NCBI RefSeq assembly: GCF_001885735.1
Contig: NZ_JXKG01000011.1
Coordinates: forward strand, 1 to 64,000
Reading direction: 5' to 3'
Length of the DNA stretch: 64,000 nt
Origin: Enterococcus canintestini
GTDB taxonomy: Bacteria; Bacillota; Bacilli; Lactobacillales; Enterococcaceae
Shown here: piece by piece, positions 8,704-19,743 of the stretch
Layout: each line of letters begins with the position of its first letter
Position numbering within the stretch: the stretch's first letter is position 1
Made by a program: the position numbers and the translations under genes
The notes under the pieces: model-generated
Database searches by the model: none
Told to the model about the DNA's origin: nothing
The model's input: the letters and a program-made list of their open reading frames with translations, nothing else

Positions 8704-9236
8704 CTTTTTTTATTTTAAAAGAGTCCCGTCGTTTTTCTATTCTTAAGCTAACAATATTTTATAAATGAATAAAAGTTACCTGACAATAATTTTTGCTACT
8801 CAAGTTATTTCTTCAATGCCAATTTTTTGTTGGGGAATTTTGTACAAAAAAACAAGTTGATTTTTTTGATGAAATAAAATACAAAAAGTGGCAAAATGAT
8901 AAAGCGTTTTCAAAATAAAGGTAACGTATATGCACTGAATTGTATAATAATCAAAAAGGCAGTGTATAAAGAGAAATTCTTCGCATTTTCAAGTAAGTAT
9001 TTTTCATATTATAAAAAGAAACTAGCGGTACAATTATTGTGGGAGTGGAACAAAAGCCGTGCTATCAAGTTCTACTTACAAATTAGTCAACTATAAAATG
9101 AATATACATAATGAAACAGCGAAAAGACGATAAAAAAACTTGTGTAATTATTTCCCAGATTGTCTTATCTCTGATAAAATAACTATGTAATCTATTTTAT
9201 AGTTACAAAATATAGGAAAAGAGAGGAAGAGAAAAA
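8704..9236 (+). promoter_or_regulatory. Regulatory region of the YfcC-type transporter: cre, ARG-like boxes and promoter
   Basis: No convincing gene is present in these 533 bases. A cre-like site containing GCGTTTTCAAA (8904-8914) matches the CcpA consensus on the minus strand with one mismatch. ARG-box-like half sites occur at 8764-8779 (AATGAATAAAAGTTAC) and near 8935 and 9097. A likely promoter is TTCCCA (9152-9157), a 17-base spacer and an extended -10, TGATAAAAT (9172-9180). A 7-bp inverted repeat, TAACTAT (9180-9186) with ATAGTTA (9199-9205), lies just after. The cre core and the TGAATAAAAGTT motif recur upstream of arcA. Confidence 0.55.
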
Positions 9237-10739
9237 ATGGAAAATACGCAAACGAAGAAAAAATTCCAGATGCCTTCTGCGTACACGGTATTATTTATTA
9301 TCATTGCATTCATCGCCATTTTGACTTGGTTCATTCCAGCCGGTCATTATAAAGTGGACGATGCTGGTAACATTTTAGCGGGAACCTATGAACGTGTGGC
9401 TCAAAATCCACAAGGTTTTTACGACGTGATGATGGCACCAGTTTTAGGGATGCTAGGTTCTGAAACCACAGATCCAGCTATTTCTATTTCATTTTTCATC
9501 TTAATCGTTGGTGGGTTCCTTGGAATCGTCAATAAAACTGGCGCATTAGATGCAGGAATCGGTTCAATCGTAAAACGCTTTAAAGGCCGTGAAAAGAACT
9601 TAATCTTTATTTTATTACCAATTTTTGCCTTGGGTGGTTCAACTTACGGTATGGCCGAAGAAACTATTCCGTTTTATTCATTACTAATTCCAGTTATGAT
9701 GGCGGTAGGTTTTGACTCAATCGTTGCGGTATCAATCGTTTTGATTGGTTCACAAGTTGGGTGTTTAGCATCTACAGTGAATCCGTTTGCGACTGGTGTT
9801 GCTTCTGATGCGGTTGGTATTTCAATGGCTGATGGGATGTTATTACGTATCATCATGTGGGTTGTTTTAGTTGCGATTTCAATTGCATACGTTTACCGTT
9901 ACGCAGCTAAAATTGAAAAAGATCCAACACAGTCCCTTGTTTACAATCAACGTGAAGAAGACATGAAACACTTTGATATTGATGCTATCAATCGTCAAGA
10001 AGGGGTTACAAAAAAACAACGCAATGTAAATATTTTATTTATTGTAACGTTCTTATTAATGATTTTAAGTTTAATTCCATGGGAAGAGTTTGGCATCAAT
10101 ATTTTTGCTGACTTTACAAAATGGTTATCTGGTCTACCGGGTTTAGGCATGGTACTTGGTAAAGATATGTTACCATTTGGTCAATGGTACTTCCCTGAAA
10201 TTACAATGTTGTTCTTATTAATGTCAATTGTTGTAGCGATTGTTTATGGCTTTAAAGAATCAGAATTTATTTCTGAATTTTTAACCGGCGCTTCTGATTT
10301 AATCGGTGTAGCAATTGTTGTGGCTGTTGCCCGTGGTATTCAAGTTGTCATGAATAACGGTATGATTACTGACACAATTCTAAACTGGGGTGAAAAAGGT
10401 CTTTCTGGTCTTTCATCAATCGTCTTTATTATCTTGACATTTGTTTTCTATATTCCAATGTCATTCTTAATTCCATCAACTTCAGGTCTTGCCGCTGCTA
10501 CAATGGGTATTATTGGACCTATGGGTGAATTTGCAGGGGTTGGTAAAGACTTAGTAATTACTGCTTACCAATCTGCTTCAGGGTTAGTAAACTTAATTAC
10601 TCCAACTTCAGCAATTGTTATGGGGGCTGTTGCGATTGCACGAATTGATATTGGTAAATGGTGGAAATACATTACCAAATTAATTGCAATTTTGTTTGTT
10701 GCGATTTGTATCTTACTTGCAATTGGAACACTACTTTAA
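9237..10739 (+). CDS. YfcC/ArcD-like basic amino acid transporter
   Basis: This 500-residue protein has about 12 membrane helices and YfcC-family features, such as TWFIPAGHYKVDDAGNILAG near the N-terminus and GGSTYGMAEETIPFYSLLIP. YfcC proteins are often labelled C4-dicarboxylate carriers. In streptococcal arginine deiminase operons, however, a member called ArcD exchanges arginine for ornithine. The following M20 dipeptidase is the other gene of that streptococcal pair. I therefore infer an arginine/ornithine or related amino acid exchanger. The ATG is preceded by GAGAGGAAG. A terminator separates it from the peptidase. Confidence 0.75.
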   Translation: MENTQTKKKFQMPSAYTVLFIIIAFIAILTWFIPAGHYKVDDAGNILAGTYERVAQNPQGFYDVMMAPVLGMLGSETTDPAISISFFILIVGGFLGIVNKTGALDAGIGSIVKRFKGREKNLIFILLPIFALGGSTYGMAEETIPFYSLLIPVMMAVGFDSIVAVSIVLIGSQVGCLASTVNPFATGVASDAVGISMADGMLLRIIMWVVLVAISIAYVYRYAAKIEKDPTQSLVYNQREEDMKHFDIDAINRQEGVTKKQRNVNILFIVTFLLMILSLIPWEEFGINIFADFTKWLSGLPGLGMVLGKDMLPFGQWYFPEITMLFLLMSIVVAIVYGFKESEFISEFLTGASDLIGVAIVVAVARGIQVVMNNGMITDTILNWGEKGLSGLSSIVFIILTFVFYIPMSFLIPSTSGLAAATMGIIGPMGEFAGVGKDLVITAYQSASGLVNLITPTSAIVMGAVAIARIDIGKWWKYITKLIAILFVAICILLAIGTLL

Positions 10740-10809
10740 GATAGACATTTTGCTTAAAGTTGGCTAAGATAGGTTTAACTTCATATCTATAACTGAGTTT
10801 CTCAGTTTT

Positions 10810-10850
10810 AAAAAGAGAGTTTCGGTTATTTTTGAAGCTCTCTTTTTCTT
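10810..10850 (+). terminator. Terminator after the YfcC-type transporter
   Basis: AAAAAGAGAG (10810-10819) pairs with CTCTCTTTTT (10838-10847), ending in a T-rich tract. Some read-through into the peptidase gene is possible. Confidence 0.75.
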
Positions 10851-10920
10851 ATTTATTGGTAGTATAGTAAGAGTGTGAATGTTGTTCACCTTTTGCTTTT
10901 AAAATTTAGGAGGTAGTTGT

Positions 10921-12261
10921 ATGAAACAATTTGTTACCCAAAAACATCATGAAGAAGCGGTGGAGGCTTTAAAAAAACTGATCCAAGTCCCTTCAGTTTT
11001 AGATGAGTCTGATAGTGGCGCAGGTCATCCTTTTGGTAAAAACGTTGTAAAAGCTTTAGACCAAGTTTTAGAAATTTGTGATGGCATTGGTTTCCGCACT
11101 TTCAAAGATCCTGAAGGCTATTATGCTTATGCTGAAGTGGGTGAAGGTGAAGATTTATTTGCTATTTTATGTCACATGGATGTTGTACCAGCAGCTGACC
11201 AAAAAGGCTGGAATACTGATCCTTTTGATCCAGTTATTAAAGACGGAATTATTTATGGCCGTGGTTCTCAAGATGACAAAGGCCCTTCCATGGCTGCACT
11301 ATACGCTGTTAAAGCTTTAATGGATAGTGGTGTGGAATTTAATCAACGCATTCGTTTTATCTTTGGTTCAGATGAAGAAAATTTATGGCGTTGTATGGAA
11401 AAATATAACGAAAAAGAAGAAAGTGCTACAGCGGGAATCGCCCCTGACCATAGCTTCCCACTAACTTTTGCTGAAAAAGGTTTACTACAAGCATATCTTG
11501 TTGGTCCTGGGACAGACAAAGTTGCGGTTAATGCTGGCGGCGCATTAAATGTTGTTCCGGATACAGCACCATATGAAGGTGAGTATGTGGAGGCTGTCAA
11601 AGCAAGTTTAGATAAATTAGGTTTCCCTTATGAAATGGAAGGCGATGCTGTTGTCGTTCAAGGTAAGAGTGTCCATGCAAAAGATGCGCCAGAAGGAATC
11701 AATGCGATTACACGTCTAGCTATGGCTTTAAGTGAATCAGTTGACTTTGCACCTTTAAATTTCTTGGGTAAATTAGTCAAAGAAAATGCAACAGGGGAAA
11801 ACGTTGTCGGTAAAACACAAGATGAACAATCAGGTGAATTAACGATGAACTTTGCCAGCTTAGTAATCTCACCAACAGAAACTAAAATTGGTGTGGATAT
11901 GCGCTTACCTGTAACAGTGAAAAAAGAAGATTTGGAAGCAAAAATTGCTGAAAAGGTTAAAGAATATGATTTAACTTATGAAGAATTCGATTGGTTGGAT
12001 TCTTTATATGTACCACAAGATTCTACTTTAGTAAAAACTTTATTAGCAACTTATCGCGAAATGACAGGGGATATGTCAGAACCTGAAATTTCTGGCGGTG
12101 CAACTTTTGCCCGGACGATGAAAAACTGTGTTGCCTATGGTGCAATGTTTGAAGATACCCCTGACTTTATGCACCAAGCGAATGAACAGTGGGAATTAGA
12201 TCAAATGTATAAAGCAATGGACATTTACGCAGAATCAATTTATCGTTTATGTGCAAAATAA
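10921..12261 (+). CDS. M20 family dipeptidase (PepV / ArcT-like)
   Basis: The 446-residue zinc peptidase has the M20 metal-site motifs CHMDVVPA, GRGSQDDKGP and SDEENLWR, plus a late His in DFMHQANEQ. M20 members such as PepV cleave dipeptides or Xaa-His substrates in the cytoplasm. In streptococci, a protein of this type (sometimes called ArcT) is encoded with the YfcC-type ArcD in the arc operon, so it may release arginine from peptides. AGGAGG lies a few bases before the ATG. The gene is flanked by terminators on both sides. The substrate is inferred, not shown. Confidence 0.85.
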   Translation: MKQFVTQKHHEEAVEALKKLIQVPSVLDESDSGAGHPFGKNVVKALDQVLEICDGIGFRTFKDPEGYYAYAEVGEGEDLFAILCHMDVVPAADQKGWNTDPFDPVIKDGIIYGRGSQDDKGPSMAALYAVKALMDSGVEFNQRIRFIFGSDEENLWRCMEKYNEKEESATAGIAPDHSFPLTFAEKGLLQAYLVGPGTDKVAVNAGGALNVVPDTAPYEGEYVEAVKASLDKLGFPYEMEGDAVVVQGKSVHAKDAPEGINAITRLAMALSESVDFAPLNFLGKLVKENATGENVVGKTQDEQSGELTMNFASLVISPTETKIGVDMRLPVTVKKEDLEAKIAEKVKEYDLTYEEFDWLDSLYVPQDSTLVKTLLATYREMTGDMSEPEISGGATFARTMKNCVAYGAMFEDTPDFMHQANEQWELDQMYKAMDIYAESIYRLCAK

Positions 12262-12292
12262 ATTTTGCTTAATGCTGAAATGTAATTAATAC

Positions 12293-12368
12293 AAATACCC
12301 AAACGGAGAAAGTTACCGATAGCTTGTTTCTTACTTGATATCAGTGGCATTCTAACGTTTGGGTATTT
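12293..12368 (+). terminator. Long-loop hairpin after the dipeptidase gene
   Basis: A perfect 13-bp stem (12293-12305 with 12356-12368) encloses a 50-base loop; T residues flank the right arm. It lies between convergent genes, the dipeptidase and the ferredoxin, and may serve both. Confidence 0.65.
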
Positions 12369-12423
12369 TGATTTTATTTGAACTAATTTTTATAGTAATA
12401 AAGAATAAGCTTAAAAAATATCG

Positions 12424-13693
<1,270 letters not shown>

Positions 13694-13710
<17 letters not shown>

Positions 13711-15082
13711 TTTAAAACAATACTTTGGTTTTAACCATTTTCGCTCAGGGCAAAAAGAAGTTATTGAAGCCTTACTGTTGAAAAAAGATGTTTTAGGTGT
13801 TTTGCCAACTGCAACTGGTAAAAGTTTATGCTACCAACTGCCAAGTTATTTAACTCCAGGTTTGACAATTGTTGTTTCACCGTTGATTTCTTTGATGGAA
13901 GATCAAGTAAGTCAATTGAATCATCAGAGCGTTCAGGCAGTAGCTTTGAATAGTCAGTTAACCTTTTCGGAAAAAGAATTCGTTTTAGCTCACTTATCAG
14001 AGTATAAATTTTTATTTGTTAGTCCGGAAATGTTATGGCAAAAGAAGATTTTACACATTTTAAAACGACAAAAAATTGCTTTTTTTGTAATTGATGAAGC
14101 CCATTGTGTTTCACTATGGGGGATTGATTTTAGACCAGAATATCGTCAATTAGGGAAAGTCAAAAACTATTTAGATAATCCCACCACTTTAGCGTTGACT
14201 GCAACAGCTACCCCTTTTGTACAAGATGATATTGCAAAACTATTATTAACTAAAAACTATGAAAAAATCCAAAGATCAGTGGACCGCAAAAATATTGCCC
14301 TATTTGTGCGCCAAACAGAAGATAAATTTACGACTTTAACTGAGCTATTAAAGAAAATCGGAGGCCCGGGGATTATTTATTGTGCTACCAAAAAAACAGT
14401 GGAAGCTTTATATCACCAGTTAAAAAATGAGTATAATATTGGTTATTATCATGGCGGATTAGATGGTAGTGAAAGAAGTCGTTTACAATTGCAATTTCAA
14501 AGTAATCAATTGGATATTTTAGTTGCGACAAATGCTTTTGGAATGGGCATTGACAAAGGCGATATTCGCTTTGTGATTCATTTTGATTTACCAGATAGTA
14601 TTGAAAATTACGTTCAAGAAATCGGGCGTGCAGGCAGAGATGGCAAAAAAAGTCAGGCAATTTTACTTTATCAAAAAAATGATGAAAAAATTCATCATTA
14701 CTTCAAACAAATGCGCCAAGATGAACGTAGTGGTTTTCAACAATTATTAGCTGAAAAAACCAATCAAGCCTTTAGCGAGCTGCAAAATAAGTGGTTTGAT
14801 TTAAGCCAGAGCATAGGTAAAGAAGAAGTATTAGCCGCAATAACGGTAAACGACCAGGTTAAAAGCAAAAAGTTAAATCAAATGTTGGCTTATATTAATC
14901 TTACGACCTGTCGCCGAGAATTTATTTTAGAGAATTTTGCTGAAAAAATAGAAATAAAACCCGACGATTGCTGTGACAATGATGGTTTAGACTTAAAACA
15001 AAGTCACGTATCATTCAAGCACAATCAACAACGCTTCAGTTGGCAAGAGATTTTCCTAAAATTATTTAAAGAAAACGATTGA
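13694..15082 (+). CDS. recQ: RecQ-type ATP-dependent DNA helicase (RecS-like, short form)
   Basis: The 462-residue protein has all superfamily 2 motifs: TATGKS with Lys43, IDEAHC near residue 135, ALTATAT, and the motif VI segment QEIGRAGRDGK. RecQ helicases unwind DNA 3' to 5' during recombination and fork repair. The protein is shorter than full RecQ (about 600 residues). The region after the helicase core has only a compact Cys-containing stretch (CRREFILENF and DDCCDND), and there is no HRDC domain. Gene order and length match B. subtilis RecS. GAGAGG precedes the ATG, inside ypbB. Confidence 0.9.
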
Positions 15083-15118
15083 AGTCATATTTTTGCGACA
15101 ACAATAAAAGGGCTATGG

Positions 15119-15124
15119 TATAAT
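15119..15124 (+). promoter_or_regulatory. Promoter -10 of the LysM protein gene
   Basis: TATAAT at 15119-15124 has GCGACA at 15095-15100 as a possible -35 with an 18-base spacer. The LysM gene starts 33 bases downstream. Confidence 0.5.
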
Positions 15125-15156
15125 ACACTGCGAAAGCTTTTCAGGAGGTAGGAACA

Positions 15157-15765
15157 TTGAGTAAAAAGAAAAATGATTTTGACAACGAAACACAAGAACC
15201 ATGGGAACAACCAATTTATGATACTGATGAAGAAACATCATCACGCGCGCAACAAAGACGCCAAAAACGTGGCACTTCCAAGTTTTTAGTTATTTTGGTT
15301 ATTTTATTGTCACTATGTATTTTAGTGCCAGCGGGTTTTGTAATGTGGTTAACACATGATAAGAAAAACGCCGATTCAACACCATCGACTGCTTCTTCAT
15401 CATTAGTGTCTACGACAGAAGAATCATCAACAGAAGAATCATCAACTGCTGAAAGTTCAACAACCGAATCTTCTGAAAGTGAAACAAGCTCAAGTTCTAG
15501 TGAACAAACAGAGCCAAGTTCAACAGAAAACAATCAAGATCAAGCGCAACAAGAACAAAATCAACAAGGGCAAAATCAGAATCAACAAAATCAACAAGAC
15601 CAAAACGCTCAAACGGGTGAACAATATATTACAGTTTTAGATGGCGAAGGGCCAAATCAAGTAGCTGCTCGTGCAGGAATTTCAGTGGATCAATTGTATC
15701 AACTAAACGGTATCGATCCGAATAATTTCTTATTATATCCTGGTCAACAATTACGAATTAAGTAA
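15157..15765 (+). CDS. Membrane-anchored LysM-domain protein
   Basis: The 202-residue protein has a cytoplasmic N-terminus rich in charged residues, one membrane segment at about 43-67, and a low-complexity extracellular linker. The linker is first Ser/Thr/Glu-rich (repeats of ESSTEESST type) and then Gln/Asn-rich. The last 45 residues form a LysM peptidoglycan-binding domain (QVAARAGISVDQLYQLNGID to PGQQLRIK). The topology tethers the membrane to the cell wall. The position before cmk matches B. subtilis ypbE. TTG at 15157 is chosen because AGGAGGT lies 7 bases upstream. A terminator follows. Confidence 0.85.
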   Translation: MSKKKNDFDNETQEPWEQPIYDTDEETSSRAQQRRQKRGTSKFLVILVILLSLCILVPAGFVMWLTHDKKNADSTPSTASSSLVSTTEESSTEESSTAESSTTESSESETSSSSSEQTEPSSTENNQDQAQQEQNQQGQNQNQQNQQDQNAQTGEQYITVLDGEGPNQVAARAGISVDQLYQLNGIDPNNFLLYPGQQLRIK

Positions 15766-15771
15766 AAAAAT

Positions 15772-15812
15772 AGCCGGTCCAAAAATCACGGCATTTTTGG
15801 TTCGGCTTTTTT
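15772..15812 (+). terminator. Terminator of the LysM protein gene
   Basis: AGCCG and CGGCT arms plus CCAAAAAT/ATTTTTGG form an interrupted stem (15772-15807) followed by a T run. Confidence 0.85.
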
Positions 15813-15839
15813 AATGTCTAAAGAATAGGTGGCAAACAA

Positions 15840-16514
15840 ATGGAAAAAATTAATATTGCAATCGATGGACCAGCGTCTTCTGGAAAAAGTACAGTGGCAA
15901 AAATTTTAGCAAAAGACTATGGCTTTATTTATACCGACACAGGTGCGATGTATCGCAGTGTTACATACCTAGCTATTAAGCATGGTGTTGCTTTTTCTGA
16001 TGCAAAGAGTTTAGTGAACTTAATCCATCAATATCCAATTACCTTTAAGCAGACCGAAGCAGGACAGCTAGTTTTTATTGACGGAGAAGACGTGAGTCAA
16101 GCTATTCGCCAACCAGATGTTACTAATAATGTTTCTGAAGTTTCTGCTCATGAGCTGGTGCGAAAAGAATTAGTCAAACAACAACAAATCATCGCTGAAA
16201 ACGGTGGTGTAGTGATGGATGGACGTGATATTGGTACGGCTGTTTTACCAAATGCTCAAGTAAAAATATTCTTAGTTGCTAGTGTTTTAGAAAGAGCGCA
16301 ACGTCGTTATAAAGAAAATCAAACCAAAGGGATTCAAACTGATTTTGAAACTTTAAAAGCTGAAATTGAAAAGCGGGATTATATTGATTCACATCGAGAA
16401 GTTTCACCTTTGAAACAAGCAAAAGACGCAGTTTTAATTGATACAACGGGTAAATCGATTGAAGATGTTGTAGCGACAATTAAAACAGTTGTAAAAGATA
16501 AAGGTTATTTGTAA
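15840..16514 (+). CDS. cmk: Cytidylate kinase
   Basis: The 224-residue kinase starts with the P-loop [20 protein letters not shown] and has the CMP-site motifs [13 protein letters not shown] and [20 protein letters not shown]. It phosphorylates CMP and dCMP for nucleotide recycling and synthesis. TAGGTGG lies about 8 bases before the ATG. It is followed by rpsA, the usual Firmicute order, but with a terminator and a 280-base gap in between. Length is normal. Confidence 0.96.
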   Translation: MEKINIAIDGPASSGKSTVAKILAKDYGFIYTDTGAMYRSVTYLAIKHGVAFSDAKSLVNLIHQYPITFKQTEAGQLVFIDGEDVSQAIRQPDVTNNVSEVSAHELVRKELVKQQQIIAENGGVVMDGRDIGTAVLPNAQVKIFLVASVLERAQRRYKENQTKGIQTDFETLKAEIEKRDYIDSHREVSPLKQAKDAVLIDTTGKSIEDVVATIKTVVKDKGYL

Positions 16515-16521
16515 TTTTTAG

Positions 16522-16552
16522 GGCTTGCACAGGTTGGTGTGAGCCTTTTTAT
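16522..16552 (+). terminator. Terminator of cmk
   Basis: A 9-bp stem with GU pairs (16522-16530 with 16537-16545) is followed by TTTTT. Confidence 0.8.
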
Positions 16553-16695
16553 TTGGTGAAATGTTTTTTATATCGTTATAATAGACTTAGATGTTACGCT
16601 ACATATTGCAGTAAAACATTTTTTATCTTGGCAATTTTACTAGAAACTTCATTTTAGCAAAAAACTGATAAAACAAAGTAAATTGCAAGAAATAA

Positions 16696-16724
16696 TGGAA
16701 ATCGCTTTATTTTTAGGTTAGAAT
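16696..16724 (+). promoter_or_regulatory. Probable promoter of rpsA
   Basis: TGGAAA at 16696-16701, a 17-base spacer and TAGAAT at 16719-16724. A second possible start has TATAAT at 16577-16582 with TTGGTG upstream (18-base spacer), which would give a leader of about 200 bases. No known riboswitch is visible in this leader. Confidence 0.4.
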
Positions 16725-16794
16725 AATTTAAACTTAAAGTTGTAGTGTGTAGTGCACAGCGAACGATTAATTGTTGGTTAGGAGGACATATGTC

Positions 16795-18057
16795 ATGACA
16801 GAATTTGAAAACAATCAAGTAGAAAACGGCGAATCTATGGCGGATGCGTTAGAAAGCTTCCAAGAAGTTAACGTGGGGGATATTGTTAAAGGTGAAGTTT
16901 TAGCCGTAGAAGACAAACAAGCCATCGTAGGAATCGAAGGCGCCGGTGTTGAAGGGGTAGTTCCTGTAAAAGAATTATCTACACTTCCAATTGAAGACAT
17001 CAATGAGGTAGTTAAAGTAGGCGATGTCTTAGAACTAGTCGTTATCTCTACGATTGGTAAAGATAAAGAAAACGGCAGCTATCTTTTATCAAAACGCCGT
17101 CTAGATGCGAAAAAAGTTTGGGAAGAAATTGAACAAGACTTTAAAGATGGCAAAATTATTGAAGCCCCTGTAACCAATGTAGTTAAAGGTGGTTTGGTCG
17201 TGGATGTTGGTGTCCGTGGATTTGTACCGGCATCAATGGTTGAAGATCATTTTGTAGCTGATTTTGAAGAATATAAAGGAAAAACTTTAGCTTTCAAAAT
17301 CATTGAAATTGAACCTTCTGAAAATCGTTTGATTTTATCACATAAAGCAGTGGTTGAATCTGAAAAAGCAGTTCGTAAAGAAGAACTATTAAATTCAATT
17401 CATGATGGTGACATAGTCGAAGGAACAGTGGCTCGTTTAACAGACTTTGGTGCTTTTGTTGACTTAGGTGGAATTGACGGCTTAGTTCATGTCTCTGAAA
17501 TTTCCCATAGTCATGTGGCTAAACCAAGCGATGCGTTAAAAGTGGGCGATAAAGTACAAGTGAAAGTATTATCAGTGGATCCTGAAAAAGAACGTATTTC
17601 TTTATCCATCAAAGATACTTTACCTGGACCTTGGTCAGATATTGAAGAAAAAGCAGCAGTTGGTACGGTTTTAGATGGAACTGTAAAACGCCTAACTAGC
17701 TTTGGTGCCTTTGTGGAAGTATTCCCAGGTGTTGAAGGTTTAGTGCACATTTCTCAAATTTCTCACAAACACATTGCGACTCCTCATGAAGTGTTACATG
17801 AAGGCGATGAAGTAAAAGTGAAAGTGTTAGAAGTGAATCCTGAAGAACACCGCATTGCCCTTTCTATCAAAGCGTTAGAAGAAAAACCAGCTGAAGAAAA
17901 AGTTGTAGAAGAAGACAGCTATGATCTACCAGAAGAAAGCACTGGTTTTACAATGGGAGATATTTTAGGTCAAGCTCTATCAAATAGCGATGAAGCAAAT
18001 GACGAAGCTTCAACTTCTGAAGATGCTGAAGAAATCGTAAAAGAAGACGAAGAATAA
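16795..18057 (+). CDS. rpsA: 30S ribosomal protein S1 homologue
   Basis: The 420-residue protein has four S1 RNA-binding domains. The last two are the clearest: IVEGTVARLTDFGAFVDLGG with VHVSEISH, and VLDGTVKRLTSFGAFVEVFP with VHISQISHKH. The tail is acidic. Four domains is the Gram-positive form, against six in proteobacteria. It helps mRNA reach the 30S subunit. I chose ATG 16795, with AGGAGGA at 16780-16786. A nearer ATG at 16790 is followed by a stop after one codon. The TTG at 16771 lacks a site. Confidence 0.93.
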   Translation: MTEFENNQVENGESMADALESFQEVNVGDIVKGEVLAVEDKQAIVGIEGAGVEGVVPVKELSTLPIEDINEVVKVGDVLELVVISTIGKDKENGSYLLSKRRLDAKKVWEEIEQDFKDGKIIEAPVTNVVKGGLVVDVGVRGFVPASMVEDHFVADFEEYKGKTLAFKIIEIEPSENRLILSHKAVVESEKAVRKEELLNSIHDGDIVEGTVARLTDFGAFVDLGGIDGLVHVSEISHSHVAKPSDALKVGDKVQVKVLSVDPEKERISLSIKDTLPGPWSDIEEKAAVGTVLDGTVKRLTSFGAFVEVFPGVEGLVHISQISHKHIATPHEVLHEGDEVKVKVLEVNPEEHRIALSIKALEEKPAEEKVVEEDSYDLPEESTGFTMGDILGQALSNSDEANDEASTSEDAEEIVKEDEE

Positions 18058-18079
18058 TTTCTTATAAGTTGTCAAAAAT

Positions 18080-18127
18080 AAAGAGATACTGCATAATTTC
18101 TCTAAAGAGATGCAGTGTCTCTTTTTC
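18080..18127 (+). terminator. Terminator of rpsA
   Basis: A 15-bp stem with one GU pair (18080-18094 with 18110-18124) ends in TTTTT. Confidence 0.88.
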
Positions 18128-18302
18128 ATTAGGATAAAGGCATCTTAAAAGGGTTGCATAATTTTACTTGCATGTTGTCAATCCTTTGGGTAAACTAAGA
18201 AAGATTGTGCAAGTGGACTGTATTATCAGCTAAAAATTGTTATGATAAAGATAAAGTTTTCTTATAAAAGAAAATGTTTCAAAGAATTAAGGAGGTAGAG
18301 TA

Positions 18303-19613
18303 ATGGCAAATCCAACTCTTGCGATTGTCGGCCGTCCGAATGTAGGGAAATCGACAATTTTTAACCGGATCGCCGGCGAGCGTATCTCAATTGTTGAAGA
18401 TACTCCCGGCGTGACTCGAGATCGTATTTATGCAAATGGGGAATGGTTAGGTCGAGATTTCAGTATTATTGATACAGGCGGGATTGATTTAGGTGATGAA
18501 CCTTTTATGGATCAAATCAAGCATCAAGCAGAAATTGCGATTGATGAAGCAGATGTAATTATTTTTGTCACAAGTGCTAAAGAAGGAGTTACGGATGCTG
18601 ATGAAATGGTGGCACGAATTTTATATCGAAGTAACAAGCCAGTCATTTTAGCCGTGAATAAAGTCGATAATCCAGAAATGCGGGCGGAAATTTATGAATT
18701 TTATTCCCTTGGTTTAGGCGATCCGTATCCTATTTCCGGTAGTCACGGTTTAGGATTAGGGGATGTATTAGACGAAGCAGTTAAACACTTTAGTGATGAA
18801 ATGGAAGAAGACGATGAAGGCGTTATTAAGTTTAGCTTAATTGGTCGGCCTAATGTTGGTAAATCTTCTTTAATCAATGCTATTTTAGGAGAAGATCGCG
18901 TGATTGTTTCTGATATTGAAGGTACAACGCGCGATGCGATTGATACGCATTTTTCTTCTGAAGACGGGCAAGAATTCTTAATGATTGATACTGCTGGTAT
19001 GCGTAAACGAGGAAAAGTTTATGAAAGTACCGAAAAGTATTCTGTTATGCGGGCAATGCGTGCTATTGAACGCTCTGACGTAGTTTTAATGGTCTTAAAT
19101 GGCCAAGAAGGAATTCGTGAACAAGACAAACGCGTAGCAGGTTATGCTCATGAGGCCGGTAAAGGAATGATTATCGTAGTCAACAAGTGGGATTTAGTTG
19201 AAAAAGAAACAAATACGATGCGGGATTTTGAAGCAGAAATCAGAGAAGAATTTCAATACTTGGATTATGCGCCAATCATTTTCGTTTCAGCGGTTACCAA
19301 ACAACGCCTAAATAAATTACCTGAATTAATTGAAGAAGTGAGTATGAATCAAAATCTTCGTGTACCATCTGCAGTTTTAAATGACATTATTATGGATGCG
19401 GTGGCTATTAATCCGACACCGACAGATAAAGGCAAACGTTTGAAGATTTTCTACGCAACCCAAGTGGCAGTGAAACCACCAACCTTTATTATTTTTGTTA
19501 ATGAAGAAGAGCTGATGCATTTTTCTTACGCACGCTTTTTAGAAAATCAAATTCGTAAAGCGTTCACTTTTGAAGGGACACCAATTCGCGTTATTCCAAG
19601 ACGGCGAAAATAG
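18303..19613 (+). CDS. der: Ribosome biogenesis GTPase Der (EngA)
   Basis: The 436-residue protein has two GTPase domains in tandem. Each has a GRPNVGKS P-loop (near residues 8 and 181), a DTAG-type G3 motif (DTGGID, then DTAGMRKRG) and an NKxD motif (NKVDN, then NKWDL). A KH-like C-terminal domain ends in RVIPRRRK. Der is essential for maturation of the 50S subunit. AAGGAGG precedes the ATG at 18303. An extended -10 TGtTATGAT lies at 18238-18246. Length and domains are standard. Confidence 0.97.
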   Translation: MANPTLAIVGRPNVGKSTIFNRIAGERISIVEDTPGVTRDRIYANGEWLGRDFSIIDTGGIDLGDEPFMDQIKHQAEIAIDEADVIIFVTSAKEGVTDADEMVARILYRSNKPVILAVNKVDNPEMRAEIYEFYSLGLGDPYPISGSHGLGLGDVLDEAVKHFSDEMEEDDEGVIKFSLIGRPNVGKSSLINAILGEDRVIVSDIEGTTRDAIDTHFSSEDGQEFLMIDTAGMRKRGKVYESTEKYSVMRAMRAIERSDVVLMVLNGQEGIREQDKRVAGYAHEAGKGMIIVVNKWDLVEKETNTMRDFEAEIREEFQYLDYAPIIFVSAVTKQRLNKLPELIEEVSMNQNLRVPSAVLNDIIMDAVAINPTPTDKGKRLKIFYATQVAVKPPTFIIFVNEEELMHFSYARFLENQIRKAFTFEGTPIRVIPRRRK

Positions 19614-19636
19614 CGATTTTATCATATTTTTACCGC

Positions 19637-19668
19637 TTTATCAAAAGATAACGCTCCCTTTTGATAAA
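19637..19668 (+). repeat. Perfect 11-bp inverted repeat after der
   Basis: TTTATCAAAAG (19637-19647) pairs with CTTTTGATAAA (19658-19668). No T tract follows on this strand, so it may be a weak terminator or an mRNA 3'-end stabiliser. Confidence 0.55.
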
Positions 19669-19743
19669 AAGCCTAAGTGAAGTGAAAAATACAGTTTAAA
19701 CTGCCCAAAATCCTTGATATTACAAGGTTCTTATGATAACGTA

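Noticed and set aside
8896-9096. 66-codon open frame before the YfcC-type transporter
   Set aside because: It has no ribosome binding site, an odd Lys/Tyr/Phe-rich composition, and covers the cre-like site; it is regulatory DNA.
15400-15600. Short repeats that might be a CRISPR or minisatellite
   Set aside because: They encode the Ser/Thr/Glu and Gln/Asn linker of the LysM protein; there are no regular spacers.
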